Positions 40,760 through 50,063 of a DNA stretch of 64,000 nucleotides are shown piece after piece. Under the pieces are notes generated by a model. It did no database searches, had not been told where the DNA came from, and saw only the letters and a list, made by a program, of their open reading frames with translations. Position 1 is the first letter of the stretch. Each line of letters begins with the position of its first letter. The DNA is from CAVUDO01 sp963740255 (lineage in GTDB: Bacteria > Actinomycetota > Actinomycetes > Mycobacteriales > Cryptosporangiaceae), in assembly GCA_963740255.1 (NCBI GenBank), contig CAVUDO010000002.1, forward strand, positions 1,922,001 to 1,986,000, written 5' to 3'. The translations under genes were made by a program, and so were the position numbers.

Positions 40760-41488
40760 GTGCCCTCCCCTCTCCCGACCCCACCGCAGGTCGTGATCCT
40801 CGCCGCCGGCATGGGCACCCGACTGGGCCGGCCGTACCCGAAACCGCTGACCCCGCTGCGGGACGGGCGCACGATCCTGCGGCACCAGCTCGACCGGGTC
40901 GCCGCGGCGCTGGGTGCCGGCACGCCCGTGATGCTGGTGGTCGGCTTCAAGATGGACCTGATCATGGAGGCGGCCCCCGAGGCGGTGTTCGTCTACAACG
41001 AGGTGTACGACCAGACCAACACCTCCAAGAGCCTGCTCAAGGCACTGCGGCACACCCCGCCCGGCGGCGTCCTGTGGATGAACGGCGACGTGGTGTTCAC
41101 CGACAGCCTGCTGGCGGACCTGGTCGCGGTGCTCGCGGCCGACGCGAGCTTCATCTGCGTCAACACCGAGTCCGTGGCCGAGGAGGAGGTCAAGTACACC
41201 CTCGACGGCGACGGGCACGTGAAGGACCTGTCCAAGCAGGTTCCCGACGCGCTCGGGGAGGCGGTCGGCATCAACTACGTGTCGGCCGCCGACAAGGCGG
41301 TGCTGATCGAGCACCTGGAGCAGTGCGCCGACCAGGACTACTTCGAACGGGGCATCGAGACGGCCATCGCCGACGCCGGGCTCCGATTCCGGGCCGTGGA
41401 CATCTCCCGGCACGGCTGCGTCGAGGTCGACTTCGACGCCGACCTCGAACGGGCCAACACCCTCGAGGTCGGCCAGGACGCGCGGTGA
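40760..41488 (+). CDS. Sugar/alcohol-phosphate nucleotidyltransferase (cytidylyltransferase-like)
   Basis: A 242-residue GT-A-fold enzyme. It has the nucleotide loop LAAGMGTRLGRPYPKPLTPL, the metal-binding NGDVVF and the second acidic site EVDFDADLERAN. The pattern is that of phosphocholine- or inositol-phosphate-cytidylyltransferases of the NTP_transf family. It overlaps the next gene, a CDP-alcohol phosphatidyltransferase, by GTGA, so it most likely makes the CDP-alcohol which that enzyme uses; the alcohol is unknown. The GTG start at 40760 is 12 nt from AAGGAG; CTG 40757 is possible. Confidence 0.85.
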   Translation: MPSPLPTPPQVVILAAGMGTRLGRPYPKPLTPLRDGRTILRHQLDRVAAALGAGTPVMLVVGFKMDLIMEAAPEAVFVYNEVYDQTNTSKSLLKALRHTPPGGVLWMNGDVVFTDSLLADLVAVLAADASFICVNTESVAEEEVKYTLDGDGHVKDLSKQVPDALGEAVGINYVSAADKAVLIEHLEQCADQDYFERGIETAIADAGLRFRAVDISRHGCVEVDFDADLERANTLEVGQDAR

Positions 41489-42330
41489 CCGGCCCCGACG
41501 CGGGCAGCGGCCCCGACGCGGGCAGCGACCACCGGCGGCGGCCCGCCCGGCGTGCCCGGCCCACGGCCGCGGGTGCCCGCCCCACGGCCGCGGATTTCCT
41601 GGCCCGCCACCGGGGCGGCGGGCTGTTCACCGAGACGGTCAACCAGCGGCTCGGGGCGCATACAGCGGTACTGGCCCACCGGACCCGGCTGGCGCCGTCC
41701 GCGCTGACCCTGGTCAACCTCCTGCTCGGGCTGGCGGCCTCGGCGCTGGTGGTGCTGCACGCGCCCGCGCTGGCGGCCGGCACCGTGCGGCCGTGGACCG
41801 TCGGGCTGCTCGCGCTGCTGGCCTGGCAGGTGGCCTACACGCTGGACTGCGCCGACGGGCAGCTCGCCCGGGTGACCGGCCAGGCCGGTCCGGCCGGCGC
41901 GAGGGTCGACATCCTGTGCGATGTCGCGGTGCAGATCGGGCTGGTCTCCGCGGTCGGTGCGGTGGCCGCGGCCTTCTCCCCCGGGCTGCCGGTGTGGTTC
42001 GTGGCGGTGTTCGCCGGCACCTGGATGGTGAACCTGGTCACCTCGGTGCTGGCGTCGGGGGCGGCGGCGGGGAGCCTGATCGCGTCGGCCTCGCCGGTGG
42101 TGCGGCTGGTGAAGCTGAGCCGCGACTACGGCGCGGTGGTCACGGTGGTCGGGCTGGTGTTGGCGTTCGCGCCGGCCTGGACGGTCTGGCTGATGGTGGC
42201 GTTCTCGCTGTTCAACGGGCTGTTCCTGGTGGCCGGGATCGCGCAGTCGGCACTGCGGGCCGGCCTGGTGGCGCCGCGGACCGCGTCCCGGACCGCGCCG
42301 CCGGCAGGGCTCGATCCGGAGCGCCGATGA
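41485..42330 (+). CDS. CDP-alcohol phosphatidyltransferase family protein
   Basis: A 281-residue integral membrane enzyme. The signature D-x2-DG-x2-AR-x8-G-x3-D-x3-D is complete (D121, D124, G125, A128, R129, G138, D142, D146). About six membrane segments follow an Arg/Pro-rich N-terminus of ~35 residues. It transfers a phospho-alcohol from a CDP-activated donor to an acceptor alcohol. GTGA overlap with the nucleotidyltransferase upstream and ATGA overlap with the flippase downstream put all three in one operon. Confidence 0.88.
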   Translation: MTGPDAGSGPDAGSDHRRRPARRARPTAAGARPTAADFLARHRGGGLFTETVNQRLGAHTAVLAHRTRLAPSALTLVNLLLGLAASALVVLHAPALAAGTVRPWTVGLLALLAWQVAYTLDCADGQLARVTGQAGPAGARVDILCDVAVQIGLVSAVGAVAAAFSPGLPVWFVAVFAGTWMVNLVTSVLASGAAAGSLIASASPVVRLVKLSRDYGAVVTVVGLVLAFAPAWTVWLMVAFSLFNGLFLVAGIAQSALRAGLVAPRTASRTAPPAGLDPERR

Positions 42331-43619
42331 GGCGGCTGCGCGCCAACGCCGCCGGGATCGCCGACCAGCTCGTCAACGCCGGGGCCAATGCGGCGACCGG
42401 CCTGCTGGTCTACCCGTTCCTGCCGCCGGAGGACACCGGCGACGTGCTGTTCGCGCTGGCCTGCGGCTACTTCGTCGTCGGCGTCTCGCGGGCCGTGGTC
42501 GGCGACGTGCTGCTGGCCCACACGTCGCGGTACGAAGGCGAGGTCCGCCGCCGGCACGTCCGGGACGCGGCGGCCACGGCGCTCGGGCTCGGGTTCCTCG
42601 GCACAGTGCTGGCGCTGGTGGCGTCCACGGTGGGACCGCACTACCTCGTGCTGCTGGTCTGGCTGGCACCGTTCCTCCCCTTCCTGTTGCTGCACGATGC
42701 CGGCCGGTACGCGTTCCTGGCCGAGGGGCGACCGGAGCGCGCCCTCGTCGCCGACCTGACCTACGTGGCGGTCCAGGCGGTCGGGCTGGTGGCGCTGCTC
42801 CGGTGGGGGGCACGGCAGCCCGACGGCTCCCCCGCGGCCGAGGTCTTCCTGCTCGCCTGGGGACTCGGCGCGGTGGCCGGTGCCCTGTCGTTCGTGCTCC
42901 GGGCCCGGATCAACCCGCTGCGGGGCCGGGTCCCGGCCTGGCTGGCCGAGTCCCGGCACCTCTCGGGCTGGTTCACCGCGACGGCCGTGCTGGGCCAGGC
43001 CCAGGTGCAGCTCGTCTACACCCTCGTGGTCGACGTGCTCTCCAAGCCTGCACTGGCGACGCTGCGGCTGGCGCAGTACGGGCTGCTGATGCCCGCGCAG
43101 AACCTGCAGATCGCGCTGGCCAGCCTGCTGGTGCCGCGGATGTCGCGGCTGGCCCACGCCGGGGACGTCGCCGGGCTGCGGCGGCTGGTCCGGCGCGCGC
43201 TCGGCCTCACGGCGCTGGCCGCGGCGGTGCCGCTGCTCGGGGTGCCGCTGGCGGGGCCGGCGCTGCGGTGGCTGCTGCCCGAGTACGCCGGCGCCGCCGC
43301 GCTGGCGTTGCCGGTGGCCCTGCAGGCCGCGATCTACCTGCTGCAACTGCCGTTCGGTGCGGCGATGCGCGGGATGCACGCGGTGCGGGCACTGTTCGCG
43401 CAGTATGCGGTCTTCACGGGCGCCACCGTGGTGGGACTGCTCACCGGGGCGCTCTGGGCCGGCCTGGTCGGGGCGGCCTGGGGCATGACCAGCGGCGCCG
43501 TGGTGGGGTTCGCGGCGATGCTGGTGCTCTACCGGCGGGCGACCGCCCGGCACGTCCCCCCGGTGGACGGCGACGAGCATGTGGACGAAGGGGCGGCGGA
43601 CGCCACGCCCGTAGGATGA
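42327..43619 (+). CDS. Polysaccharide flippase-like membrane protein (MATE/Wzx type)
   Basis: A 430-residue protein with about 12-14 hydrophobic helices in the MOP-superfamily layout (ADQLVNAGANAATGLLVYPF at the start; a central RARINPLRGRVP loop). It is probably a lipid-linked oligosaccharide flippase. No single catalytic motif defines this family, so the call rests on topology and context. It is translationally coupled to the CDP-alcohol enzyme (ATGA). Confidence 0.75.
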   Translation: MRRLRANAAGIADQLVNAGANAATGLLVYPFLPPEDTGDVLFALACGYFVVGVSRAVVGDVLLAHTSRYEGEVRRRHVRDAAATALGLGFLGTVLALVASTVGPHYLVLLVWLAPFLPFLLLHDAGRYAFLAEGRPERALVADLTYVAVQAVGLVALLRWGARQPDGSPAAEVFLLAWGLGAVAGALSFVLRARINPLRGRVPAWLAESRHLSGWFTATAVLGQAQVQLVYTLVVDVLSKPALATLRLAQYGLLMPAQNLQIALASLLVPRMSRLAHAGDVAGLRRLVRRALGLTALAAAVPLLGVPLAGPALRWLLPEYAGAAALALPVALQAAIYLLQLPFGAAMRGMHAVRALFAQYAVFTGATVVGLLTGALWAGLVGAAWGMTSGAVVGFAAMLVLYRRATARHVPPVDGDEHVDEGAADATPVG

Positions 43620-43702
43620 GCCCCGGCCCGGGCCCGGTGTGCCCGGCCCGGCATCTGTACTCCCCGCACCCCGCGGGTCGACCAACGAGGACGGACAGCA
43701 GC

Positions 43703-44812
43703 GTGACCGAGCCGACCGACGGCCAGCCCACCTCTCCTGCGGCACCCCGCGCCGAGCCGGCCGGCGCCGGCGCCGGGGGGGCGGAGGCGTCCACGGAGTC
43801 GGGCCGGGTCGCCCTGGTCACGGGGATCACCGGCCAGGACGGCTCCTACCTCGCCGAACTGCTGCTGGCCAAGGGCTACCAGGTGCACGGGATCGTCCGG
43901 CGCGCCTCGATGTTCAACACCGAGCGGCTCGAGGACATCTACCAGGACCCGCACGAGGGCCACCGGCGCCTGTTCCTGCACTACGGGGACATCACCGACT
44001 CGTCCAGCCTGGTCAACCTGGTGCGCGACATCGGGCCCCAGGAGGTCTACCACCTGGCCGCCCAGAGCCACGTGCGGGTCAGCTTCGACATCCCGGAGTA
44101 CACCGGCGAGGCCACCGGCCTGGGCACGATCCGCCTGCTCGAGGCGATCCGCGCGGCCGGGGTGCAGACCCGCTACTACCAGGCGTCGACCTCGGAGCTG
44201 TTCGGCTCCACACCGCCACCGCACAGCGAGGAGACGCCGTTCCACCCGCGCAGCCCGTACGGCGTCGCGAAGATCTACTCGTACTGGGCAACGGTGAACT
44301 ACCGGGAGTCCTACGGCATCCACGCCTCCAACGGCATCCTCTTCAACCACGAAAGCCCCAGAAGGGGTGAAACGTTTGTAACCCGGAAAATCACCCGGGC
44401 GGTGGCGCGGATCGCCGCCGGGCTCCAGTCCGACCTGTTCCTCGGCAACCTCGATGCGGTGCGCGACTGGGGATACGCCCCGGAGTTCGTCGAGGGCATG
44501 TGGCGGATGCTCCAGCAGGACGCCCCGGACGACTACGTGCTCGCCACCGGCAAACCGGCGAGCATCCGCGACTTCCTCGGTGCCGCGTTCGGCCACGCGG
44601 GGCTGGACTGGGAGCAGTACGTGCGGCACGACGCCCGGTACGAACGGCCGGCCGAGGTGGACGCCCTGATCGGCGACCCGTCCAAGGCCAGGCGCCAGCT
44701 CGGCTGGGAGGCCGAGACCGACTGGCGGGCGCTCGCGGAGATCATGGTCGACGCCGACGTGAAGTCACTGGACGACCAGCTCTCCGGCCGGTCCGTCCGC
44801 CTCGACCGCTGA
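43703..44812 (+). CDS. gmd: GDP-mannose 4,6-dehydratase
   Basis: Makes GDP-4-keto-6-deoxymannose, the first step of GDP-fucose and GDP-rhamnose synthesis. It has 369 residues. The NAD(P) loop is GITGQDGSYLAE (41-52); the catalytic residues are in ASTSELFGS (Thr 163) and SPYGVAKIY (Tyr 186, Lys 190). It also has the GDP-binding NHESPRRGETFVTRKI. The first ~33 residues are a Pro/Ala/Gly-rich extension. It starts at GTG 43703 with GAGGA upstream. Its pathway partner fcl is 4.2 kb away, behind three leftward genes. Confidence 0.96.
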   Translation: MTEPTDGQPTSPAAPRAEPAGAGAGGAEASTESGRVALVTGITGQDGSYLAELLLAKGYQVHGIVRRASMFNTERLEDIYQDPHEGHRRLFLHYGDITDSSSLVNLVRDIGPQEVYHLAAQSHVRVSFDIPEYTGEATGLGTIRLLEAIRAAGVQTRYYQASTSELFGSTPPPHSEETPFHPRSPYGVAKIYSYWATVNYRESYGIHASNGILFNHESPRRGETFVTRKITRAVARIAAGLQSDLFLGNLDAVRDWGYAPEFVEGMWRMLQQDAPDDYVLATGKPASIRDFLGAAFGHAGLDWEQYVRHDARYERPAEVDALIGDPSKARRQLGWEAETDWRALAEIMVDADVKSLDDQLSGRSVRLDR

Positions 44813-44888
44813 GCCCACGTCCTGGCGCTGCGGGCGGATCGCCACCGACGGGACCGCCACGGACGGCGGCCGGGCCGCTCGGATGGAG

Positions 44889-45728
44889 TCAGCGCCAGGC
44901 GATGCCGATGCCGTCGCCCGGGAACCAGTGGCGCGCCGGCTCCTCGGCGAAGTAGAGGAACCTCCGGCCGGTGCGCTCGGCGTGCGCGGGCAGCACGTCG
45001 GTGACCGCGGCGTTATCGCTCAGCAGCACCGCCCGTTCGGCCAGCTTCTGCTCGACGGCGTCGAACTCGGCCCGCTCGTGCTCGACCGCGTGGTCGCTGT
45101 CGTGCAGGAACAGGTCGATCGGCCGGTCCAGGGCCGGGATCGACTGGAGCGAGTCGCCGATCACCACGTCGACGACCCCGGCCCACGGTTCGGCCCGCAC
45201 CAGGTAGCCCGCCTCGGGGTTGATGTCCAGGGCGGTGAGCCGACCGACCGCACCCTCCTCGGCGTTGCGCAGCAGCGCGGCGGCGATGACGCACGACCCG
45301 AGGCCCTTGTCGATTCCGGACTCCACCACGTGGGCGGGCCGCAGGGCCCGGATCAACGCGTACCAGCCGAGCCGACGCCCGTACCGCACCTGCTTGTCGG
45401 CCAGGCCGCGGCGGTCGGACCCGGCGGTCGCGACCTGGATGTGGTCGCGCAGCCGCTCGTCGGCTTCGAGCTCCTCGACGTAGCCGCGGAGCTGCTTGGG
45501 CGAGACGTTCTCGCAGACCGCGCCCAGGTACCACACCAGGTGCTCGCGGTTGAGCGGCGTGAGGTCGTAGGTGTAGTTGTGGTGCTCCCGCGAGGTGAAC
45601 AACCATCTGGCCGTCGAGCCGAGCACCCGGGCATCGTGCCGGAGTACCCGGCTGGCACGGACGGGGAACGCGGCGAGGGGCGCCAGCCGGGTGCGGGCGA
45701 TGCGGCGGCGCAGAGACAGACCAGACAT
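44889..45728 (-). CDS. Class I SAM-dependent methyltransferase
   Basis: A 279-residue protein. Motif I is VVESGIDKGLGSCVIA, an acidic loop LTALDINPEAGYL follows, then DLFLHDSDHAVEH, which resembles the metal/catalytic loop of the Methyltransf_24 O-methyltransferases. An N-terminal ~100 residues of unknown role precede it. The target is presumably a sugar or glycan-precursor hydroxyl, judged only by context. ATG 45728 is preferred; an earlier in-frame start at 45767 exists. It converges on gmd. Confidence 0.75.
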   Translation of the reverse strand: MSGLSLRRRIARTRLAPLAAFPVRASRVLRHDARVLGSTARWLFTSREHHNYTYDLTPLNREHLVWYLGAVCENVSPKQLRGYVEELEADERLRDHIQVATAGSDRRGLADKQVRYGRRLGWYALIRALRPAHVVESGIDKGLGSCVIAAALLRNAEEGAVGRLTALDINPEAGYLVRAEPWAGVVDVVIGDSLQSIPALDRPIDLFLHDSDHAVEHERAEFDAVEQKLAERAVLLSDNAAVTDVLPAHAERTGRRFLYFAEEPARHWFPGDGIGIAWR

Positions 45729-45811
45729 GGCCCGAACCCTATCGTCGGACGTCGGGTCCGCGGGCACCCGGCGGCACGGCGTCGCGGGCGGCGGCCGCCG
45801 CGCCGACGGAG

Positions 45812-47407
45812 TCAGCCGGCGGGCTGGCCCGCGGCCTCCACTGTGTCCTCACCGGGCGCGGACTCCTCACCCGGCGCCGGGCGGCCGAAGACCACCCACG
45901 CCTCACCCGCGGCCAGGACGAGCCACAGCGTCGCGCCCGCGCCGCCGAGCAGCCAGTCCGAGGCGACGATCGTGGGCAGCGCGGCGACCGCGGCGATCGT
46001 CAGCCAGGCCGGTGCGCCCCGACGCAGGGCGTGGTAGAGCAGCAGCCCGAGGCCGACGAGGAACGCGAGGACGCCGAGGACGCCGCCGCGGCGCAGCGCA
46101 CCCACGGCGGCGTTGTCGGTGGTGTTCTTGGTGGGTTCGACCCCCGGCCTGGAGGGGGCGCGTACCACCGCACCGCGGGCGTGGTCGGAGTTGCCGAAGA
46201 CCTTCTCGGCCACCGAGTCGCCCCGGAAGTCCGACCACACCCGCTTCCAGATCTCGGTGCGTCCGCTGGTCACGTCGACGCCCGCCTCGTCGGTCTCCGA
46301 GGCGGTCTGGTAGCGGCTCTGGGTCAGCGACGCCACACCGCCCTGGCCCAGGAACAGCAGCCCCACCAGCGCGAGCGGCACCAACGCCGCGGCGACCGCC
46401 CTGCCGCGGGTGGCATGGGACGGCATCCCGTCGTCCGGGGCCCTGCCCTTGGCGGCCAGCCGCCGCTGACGCCACACGAGCAGGGCGTGCACGGCCGCCG
46501 CGGCGGCCGTGAACACCAGCGCCGTCCGGGAGTTGGTGAGGACGCAGGTCAGCGTGACCACTGCGAGCACCGCCCACCGTTGCCAGGCGGCAAACGCGCG
46601 GTCGGGCGCGATCCGCAGCGCCACGATCACGCTGACGGCGGCGAGGGAGTTGGGGTGGTAGAGAAGGCCGGGACCGCCCCAGAACCGCATCTCCATCCCG
46701 TTGCCCCACCCGGTGCTGGGCACGGCGTGGACGTCGTCGAACACGTTGCCCGAACCCACCAGCACCAGCGCGGCCATGGCCAGCAGGAACGCGGCCACCA
46801 CACCGACCGACGGGTCGCGGCCCGTCCGGCGGACGGCCACCACCACCGCCAGCGCCGTCACCAGCGCGAGGCCCAGGAACGCCGTCCGCTGCGCGGCGAT
46901 CCCGACGTGTGCGGTGAGCACCGCACCGACGACGGCCACCGGCCAGAGCACCACACCGAGGTAGAACGTGCCGAGCCGGGGCAGCCGCAGCGCGTCCCGG
47001 AACCACGGGAACGTCCAGAGCCCGAGCGCCAGGGCGCCGAGGGCGTACACCGACCACGAGACGAGCTGCTGCTGCGTCCACGTCCAGCTGACGATGCCGC
47101 TGACCACGACGAAGCCACCGAGCGCCAGCCCGGGCCAGGTCACCCCGCGCAGCGACAGCGACAGCCCCAGCAGTGCCATCCCGAGGGCCGCGCCGAACGC
47201 CGCCCGCAGCCCGTTGGCGGCGTCGATCTGGACGGCCTCCACCATCCAGGCGAGCAGCACGACCGCACCCGCCACCCATGCGAACCGGGTGTGGCGGGCA
47301 GTCCAGCGGCCGGGGTCCAGGATCGGCCACCCGGGGAGCCGCAGTCGCCCGCTGGTCGGCGGCGCGTCCGGGGCCTGGGTCTGGGGAGTACGCGTGGGGG
47401 TTGCCAA
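45812..47407 (-). CDS. O-antigen ligase-like polytopic membrane protein
   Basis: A 531-residue protein with about 11-12 hydrophobic segments. The large outside loop between late helices has the Wzy_C pattern: GLLYHPNSLAA, TNSRTALVFTAA and TSGRTEIWKRVW. Such proteins polymerise or ligate surface polysaccharides. It starts at TTG 47407 with a weak purine box; no better start lies nearby. The ends are polar (Pro/Thr-rich front, Glu/Pro/Ala-rich back). Confidence 0.8.
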   Translation of the reverse strand: MATPTRTPQTQAPDAPPTSGRLRLPGWPILDPGRWTARHTRFAWVAGAVVLLAWMVEAVQIDAANGLRAAFGAALGMALLGLSLSLRGVTWPGLALGGFVVVSGIVSWTWTQQQLVSWSVYALGALALGLWTFPWFRDALRLPRLGTFYLGVVLWPVAVVGAVLTAHVGIAAQRTAFLGLALVTALAVVVAVRRTGRDPSVGVVAAFLLAMAALVLVGSGNVFDDVHAVPSTGWGNGMEMRFWGGPGLLYHPNSLAAVSVIVALRIAPDRAFAAWQRWAVLAVVTLTCVLTNSRTALVFTAAAAAVHALLVWRQRRLAAKGRAPDDGMPSHATRGRAVAAALVPLALVGLLFLGQGGVASLTQSRYQTASETDEAGVDVTSGRTEIWKRVWSDFRGDSVAEKVFGNSDHARGAVVRAPSRPGVEPTKNTTDNAAVGALRRGGVLGVLAFLVGLGLLLYHALRRGAPAWLTIAAVAALPTIVASDWLLGGAGATLWLVLAAGEAWVVFGRPAPGEESAPGEDTVEAAGQPAG

Positions 47408-47577
47408 GGCTCGCGGTCTCTCTCGACGTCGCGGTCAGGGACGCGGCCGATTGTGTCACGGCGGTACGCACAGCCCGACGAGCCGGCCCGGTCGCGCCGA
47501 GGACACCCGCCCGACGCCCCGCTGGGAGGCGCGGTCCGAGCCGGCGGCCCAGTTGGCTCAGGGTGCGATTGGACTGG

Positions 47578-48774
47578 TCAGGAGCTGCGGCCCGCCCGGC
47601 TGGCGCGGAGCGCGGTCAGCTGCTCGTACACCGCGACCAGGCGCTCGGTGTTCACGGCGGGCGTGAACGAGGCGAGGTACCGGTCGCGGGCCACCGCGGC
47701 CAGCCCGGCTGCCTCGGCCGCCGCCCGGGGCAGCGCGGCGGCGAAGGCGTCGGCGGTCGGCTCGACCACCCAGCCGGCGGGCTCCGGCTCCCCCGCGCCG
47801 ACCAGGAACGGCAGCCCGCCCTTGTCGGTGGCCAGCACGGGACGGGCGTTGGCCAGCGCCTCGACCACCACCATCGGGCAGATGTCGTCCCAGATCGAGG
47901 GCACCACCAGCGCGGCGGACGCCCGGATGGCCGCGTCCCGGCCGGCCGCGTCGAGACGCCCGAGGTACGCGAGGTCGCCGCGGCCGGCGGCGGCGGCCTC
48001 GATCTCGTCCCGCATCGGCCCGTCGCCGACGATCCGCAGCGTGCCGAGGGATCCGTCGGGGTGCCGGCGCCAGGCGTCCAGCAGCAGGTCGAGGCCCTTC
48101 TCCTCGGTGAGCCGTCCGACGAAGACCAGCCCTTCGCCGATCTCCGTGTGCTCTCCCGGATCCGGTGCGCTGTTGGGCTTGACCACGATCTGCTCGTCGG
48201 TGATCCCGAACGAGCGGAGGTGGCCGGCCAGCGCCGGGGTGAGCGCCAGGTACCGCTCGACCGACCGCCAGGTGCCCCGGTGCGCGGCGAGGGCCGCCGC
48301 CATCACCGCGCTCTGGGCGCGCGAGCCCCGGTAGCAGGCGTGCCGCACCGCCGGCAGCGGCACGGTCTTGCCGAGGCAGTCGTGACACGGCCGCCCGTCC
48401 CGGAAGTACACACCGGGGGCGCACACGTGCCGGAAGTTGTGCACGGTCTGGACGACGGGCACGCCGCGGGCATGGGCGGTGCGCACCACCCAGGGCGAGA
48501 GCAGCGGGTACGGGTTGTGCAGGTGCAGCACGTCCGGCCGCTCCCGCCGGATCAGCGCGCGGAGTTCGCGCTGGGCGGCCGCGGCGTACACGGGCGAGAG
48601 CGGCAGCAGCGCCTTCTGGGCCGGCGGCAGCGTGCCGATCTCGTCCGAGCTGCGCAGGAACGGCACGACCTCCACGCCGGCGCCGGTCAGCAACCCGATC
48701 TCGGCGTCGACAACCATGTTCTCCCCGGACGGCTGGGCCGAGGAGTACCGGTTGTGCGCGACGACGACCTTCAT
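47578..48774 (-). CDS. Glycosyltransferase family 4 (GT-B fold)
   Basis: A 398-residue retaining glycosyltransferase. It has an N-terminal acceptor domain (HNRYSSAQPSGENMVV, DVLHLHNPYPLLSP), a Cys-rich patch (FRHVCAPGVYFRDGRPCHDC) and a C-terminal donor domain with VGRLTEEKGLDLLLDAW and the E-x7-E-like PSIWDDICPMVVVEALANAR. The sugar is not deducible. It is divergent from fcl across 208 nt. Confidence 0.9.
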   Translation of the reverse strand: MKVVVAHNRYSSAQPSGENMVVDAEIGLLTGAGVEVVPFLRSSDEIGTLPPAQKALLPLSPVYAAAAQRELRALIRRERPDVLHLHNPYPLLSPWVVRTAHARGVPVVQTVHNFRHVCAPGVYFRDGRPCHDCLGKTVPLPAVRHACYRGSRAQSAVMAAALAAHRGTWRSVERYLALTPALAGHLRSFGITDEQIVVKPNSAPDPGEHTEIGEGLVFVGRLTEEKGLDLLLDAWRRHPDGSLGTLRIVGDGPMRDEIEAAAAGRGDLAYLGRLDAAGRDAAIRASAALVVPSIWDDICPMVVVEALANARPVLATDKGGLPFLVGAGEPEPAGWVVEPTADAFAAALPRAAAEAAGLAAVARDRYLASFTPAVNTERLVAVYEQLTALRASRAGRSS

Positions 48775-48982
48775 CTGCGTCTCTTCCGACTGGGCTGGCG
48801 CGGCCGCGGGAACGGCCTCGGGGCCATCCTGACGGACGGCTCGGGGAAGCCGGCCGGCGGCCGCGGGCGGTTAGGCTGCTCGACGTTACCGGAACCGTGA
48901 GGGGTGCCCCGCCCGTGAACGAGCAGAGCCGCGAGCACAACAGTCTCCCGAACGCGACCGCCGCGCGGAGCGAGGTGGGCGC

Positions 48983-49951
48983 GTGAGTCCTGCCGCCTTC
49001 CACCACCCCCTCCCGCGCGACGCGCGGGTGTTCGTCGCCGGTCACGGTGGCCTGGTCGGGTCGGCGATCTGGCGGCACTTCGAGGCGGCCGGTTTCACCG
49101 CGCTGGTCGGGCGCCGGTCCAAGGAACTGGACCTGCGCGACCGGGAGGCCACCCGGGCGTTCTTCGACGAGGGGCGGCCCGCGTACGTGGTCGACGCCGC
49201 GGCCCGGGTCGGCGGCATCATCGCCAACAGCACCCGTCCCGCGGAGTTCCTCTCCGACAACCTCCGCATCCAGCTCAACCTGCTCGACGCCGCGCACGAA
49301 TTCGGCGTGGAGCGGTTCCTGTTCCTCGGTTCCAGCTGCATCTACCCGAAGTTCGCGCCGCAGCCGATCCGTGAGGACGCCCTGCTCACCGGCCCGCTGG
49401 AGCCCACCAACGAGGCGTACGCGATCGCCAAGATCGCCGGGGTCACGCAGGTCCAGGCGCTGCGCCGCGAGCACGGCCGCTCCTACATCTCGGCGATGCC
49501 CACCAACCTCTACGGCCCGGGGGACAACTTCGAGATCCCCGGCGCGCACGTCATCCCGATGCTGATGCGGCGGATGCACGAGGCGGAGGAGCGCGGGGAC
49601 GCGGCGTTCACGATCTACGGCACCGGCACGCCCCGGCGCGAGTTCCTGCACACCGACGACCTCGCCGCCGCCTGCCTGCTGCTGCTGGAGCGCTACGACG
49701 ACGACGCCCCGGTCAACGTCGGCTGCGGCACGGACGTCACGATCGACGAGCTGGCCCGGATGATCGCCGACCTGGTGGGCTACCGGGGCGCGTTCGTCCA
49801 CGATTCCAGCAAGCCGGACGGCACCCCCCGCAAGGTGCTGGACGTGTCCCGCATCCGCGCCCTGGGTTGGGCGCCGAGTGTGGAGCTCGCCGACGGCCTC
49901 GCCCGCACGTACGACTGGTACCGCGCCCACCTGGCCGACGTCCGGCGGTAG
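48983..49951 (+). CDS. fcl: GDP-L-fucose synthase
   Basis: Epimerises and reduces GDP-4-keto-6-deoxymannose to GDP-L-fucose. It has 322 residues. The NADPH loop is GHGGLVGSAI (20-29); the catalytic set is SSCIY (Ser 117-118, Cys 119) and EAYAIAKIAG (Tyr 146, Lys 150). It starts at GTG 48983. A 23-codon frame beginning at GTG 48915 ends in a GTGA overlap with this start and may be a leader peptide. It completes the pathway begun by gmd. Confidence 0.95.
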   Translation: MSPAAFHHPLPRDARVFVAGHGGLVGSAIWRHFEAAGFTALVGRRSKELDLRDREATRAFFDEGRPAYVVDAAARVGGIIANSTRPAEFLSDNLRIQLNLLDAAHEFGVERFLFLGSSCIYPKFAPQPIREDALLTGPLEPTNEAYAIAKIAGVTQVQALRREHGRSYISAMPTNLYGPGDNFEIPGAHVIPMLMRRMHEAEERGDAAFTIYGTGTPRREFLHTDDLAAACLLLLERYDDDAPVNVGCGTDVTIDELARMIADLVGYRGAFVHDSSKPDGTPRKVLDVSRIRALGWAPSVELADGLARTYDWYRAHLADVRR

Positions 49952-50063
49952 CGGCCGTCGGGGAGCACTTGCCCGTCCGGGCAGCCGCCGTGCCCGCCGC
50001 GCCCGCCGCGCCCCGGACGCATCCCCTACGCTCGGGCGAGAAGAAGATCCGAACGGAGAACAG

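Noticed and set aside
44821..44899. 10-bp inverted repeat CCTGGCGCTG / CAGCGCCAGG around the gmd-methyltransferase convergence
   Set aside because: One arm is inside the methyltransferase coding region and the loop is ~60 nt; chance is likely in GC-rich DNA.
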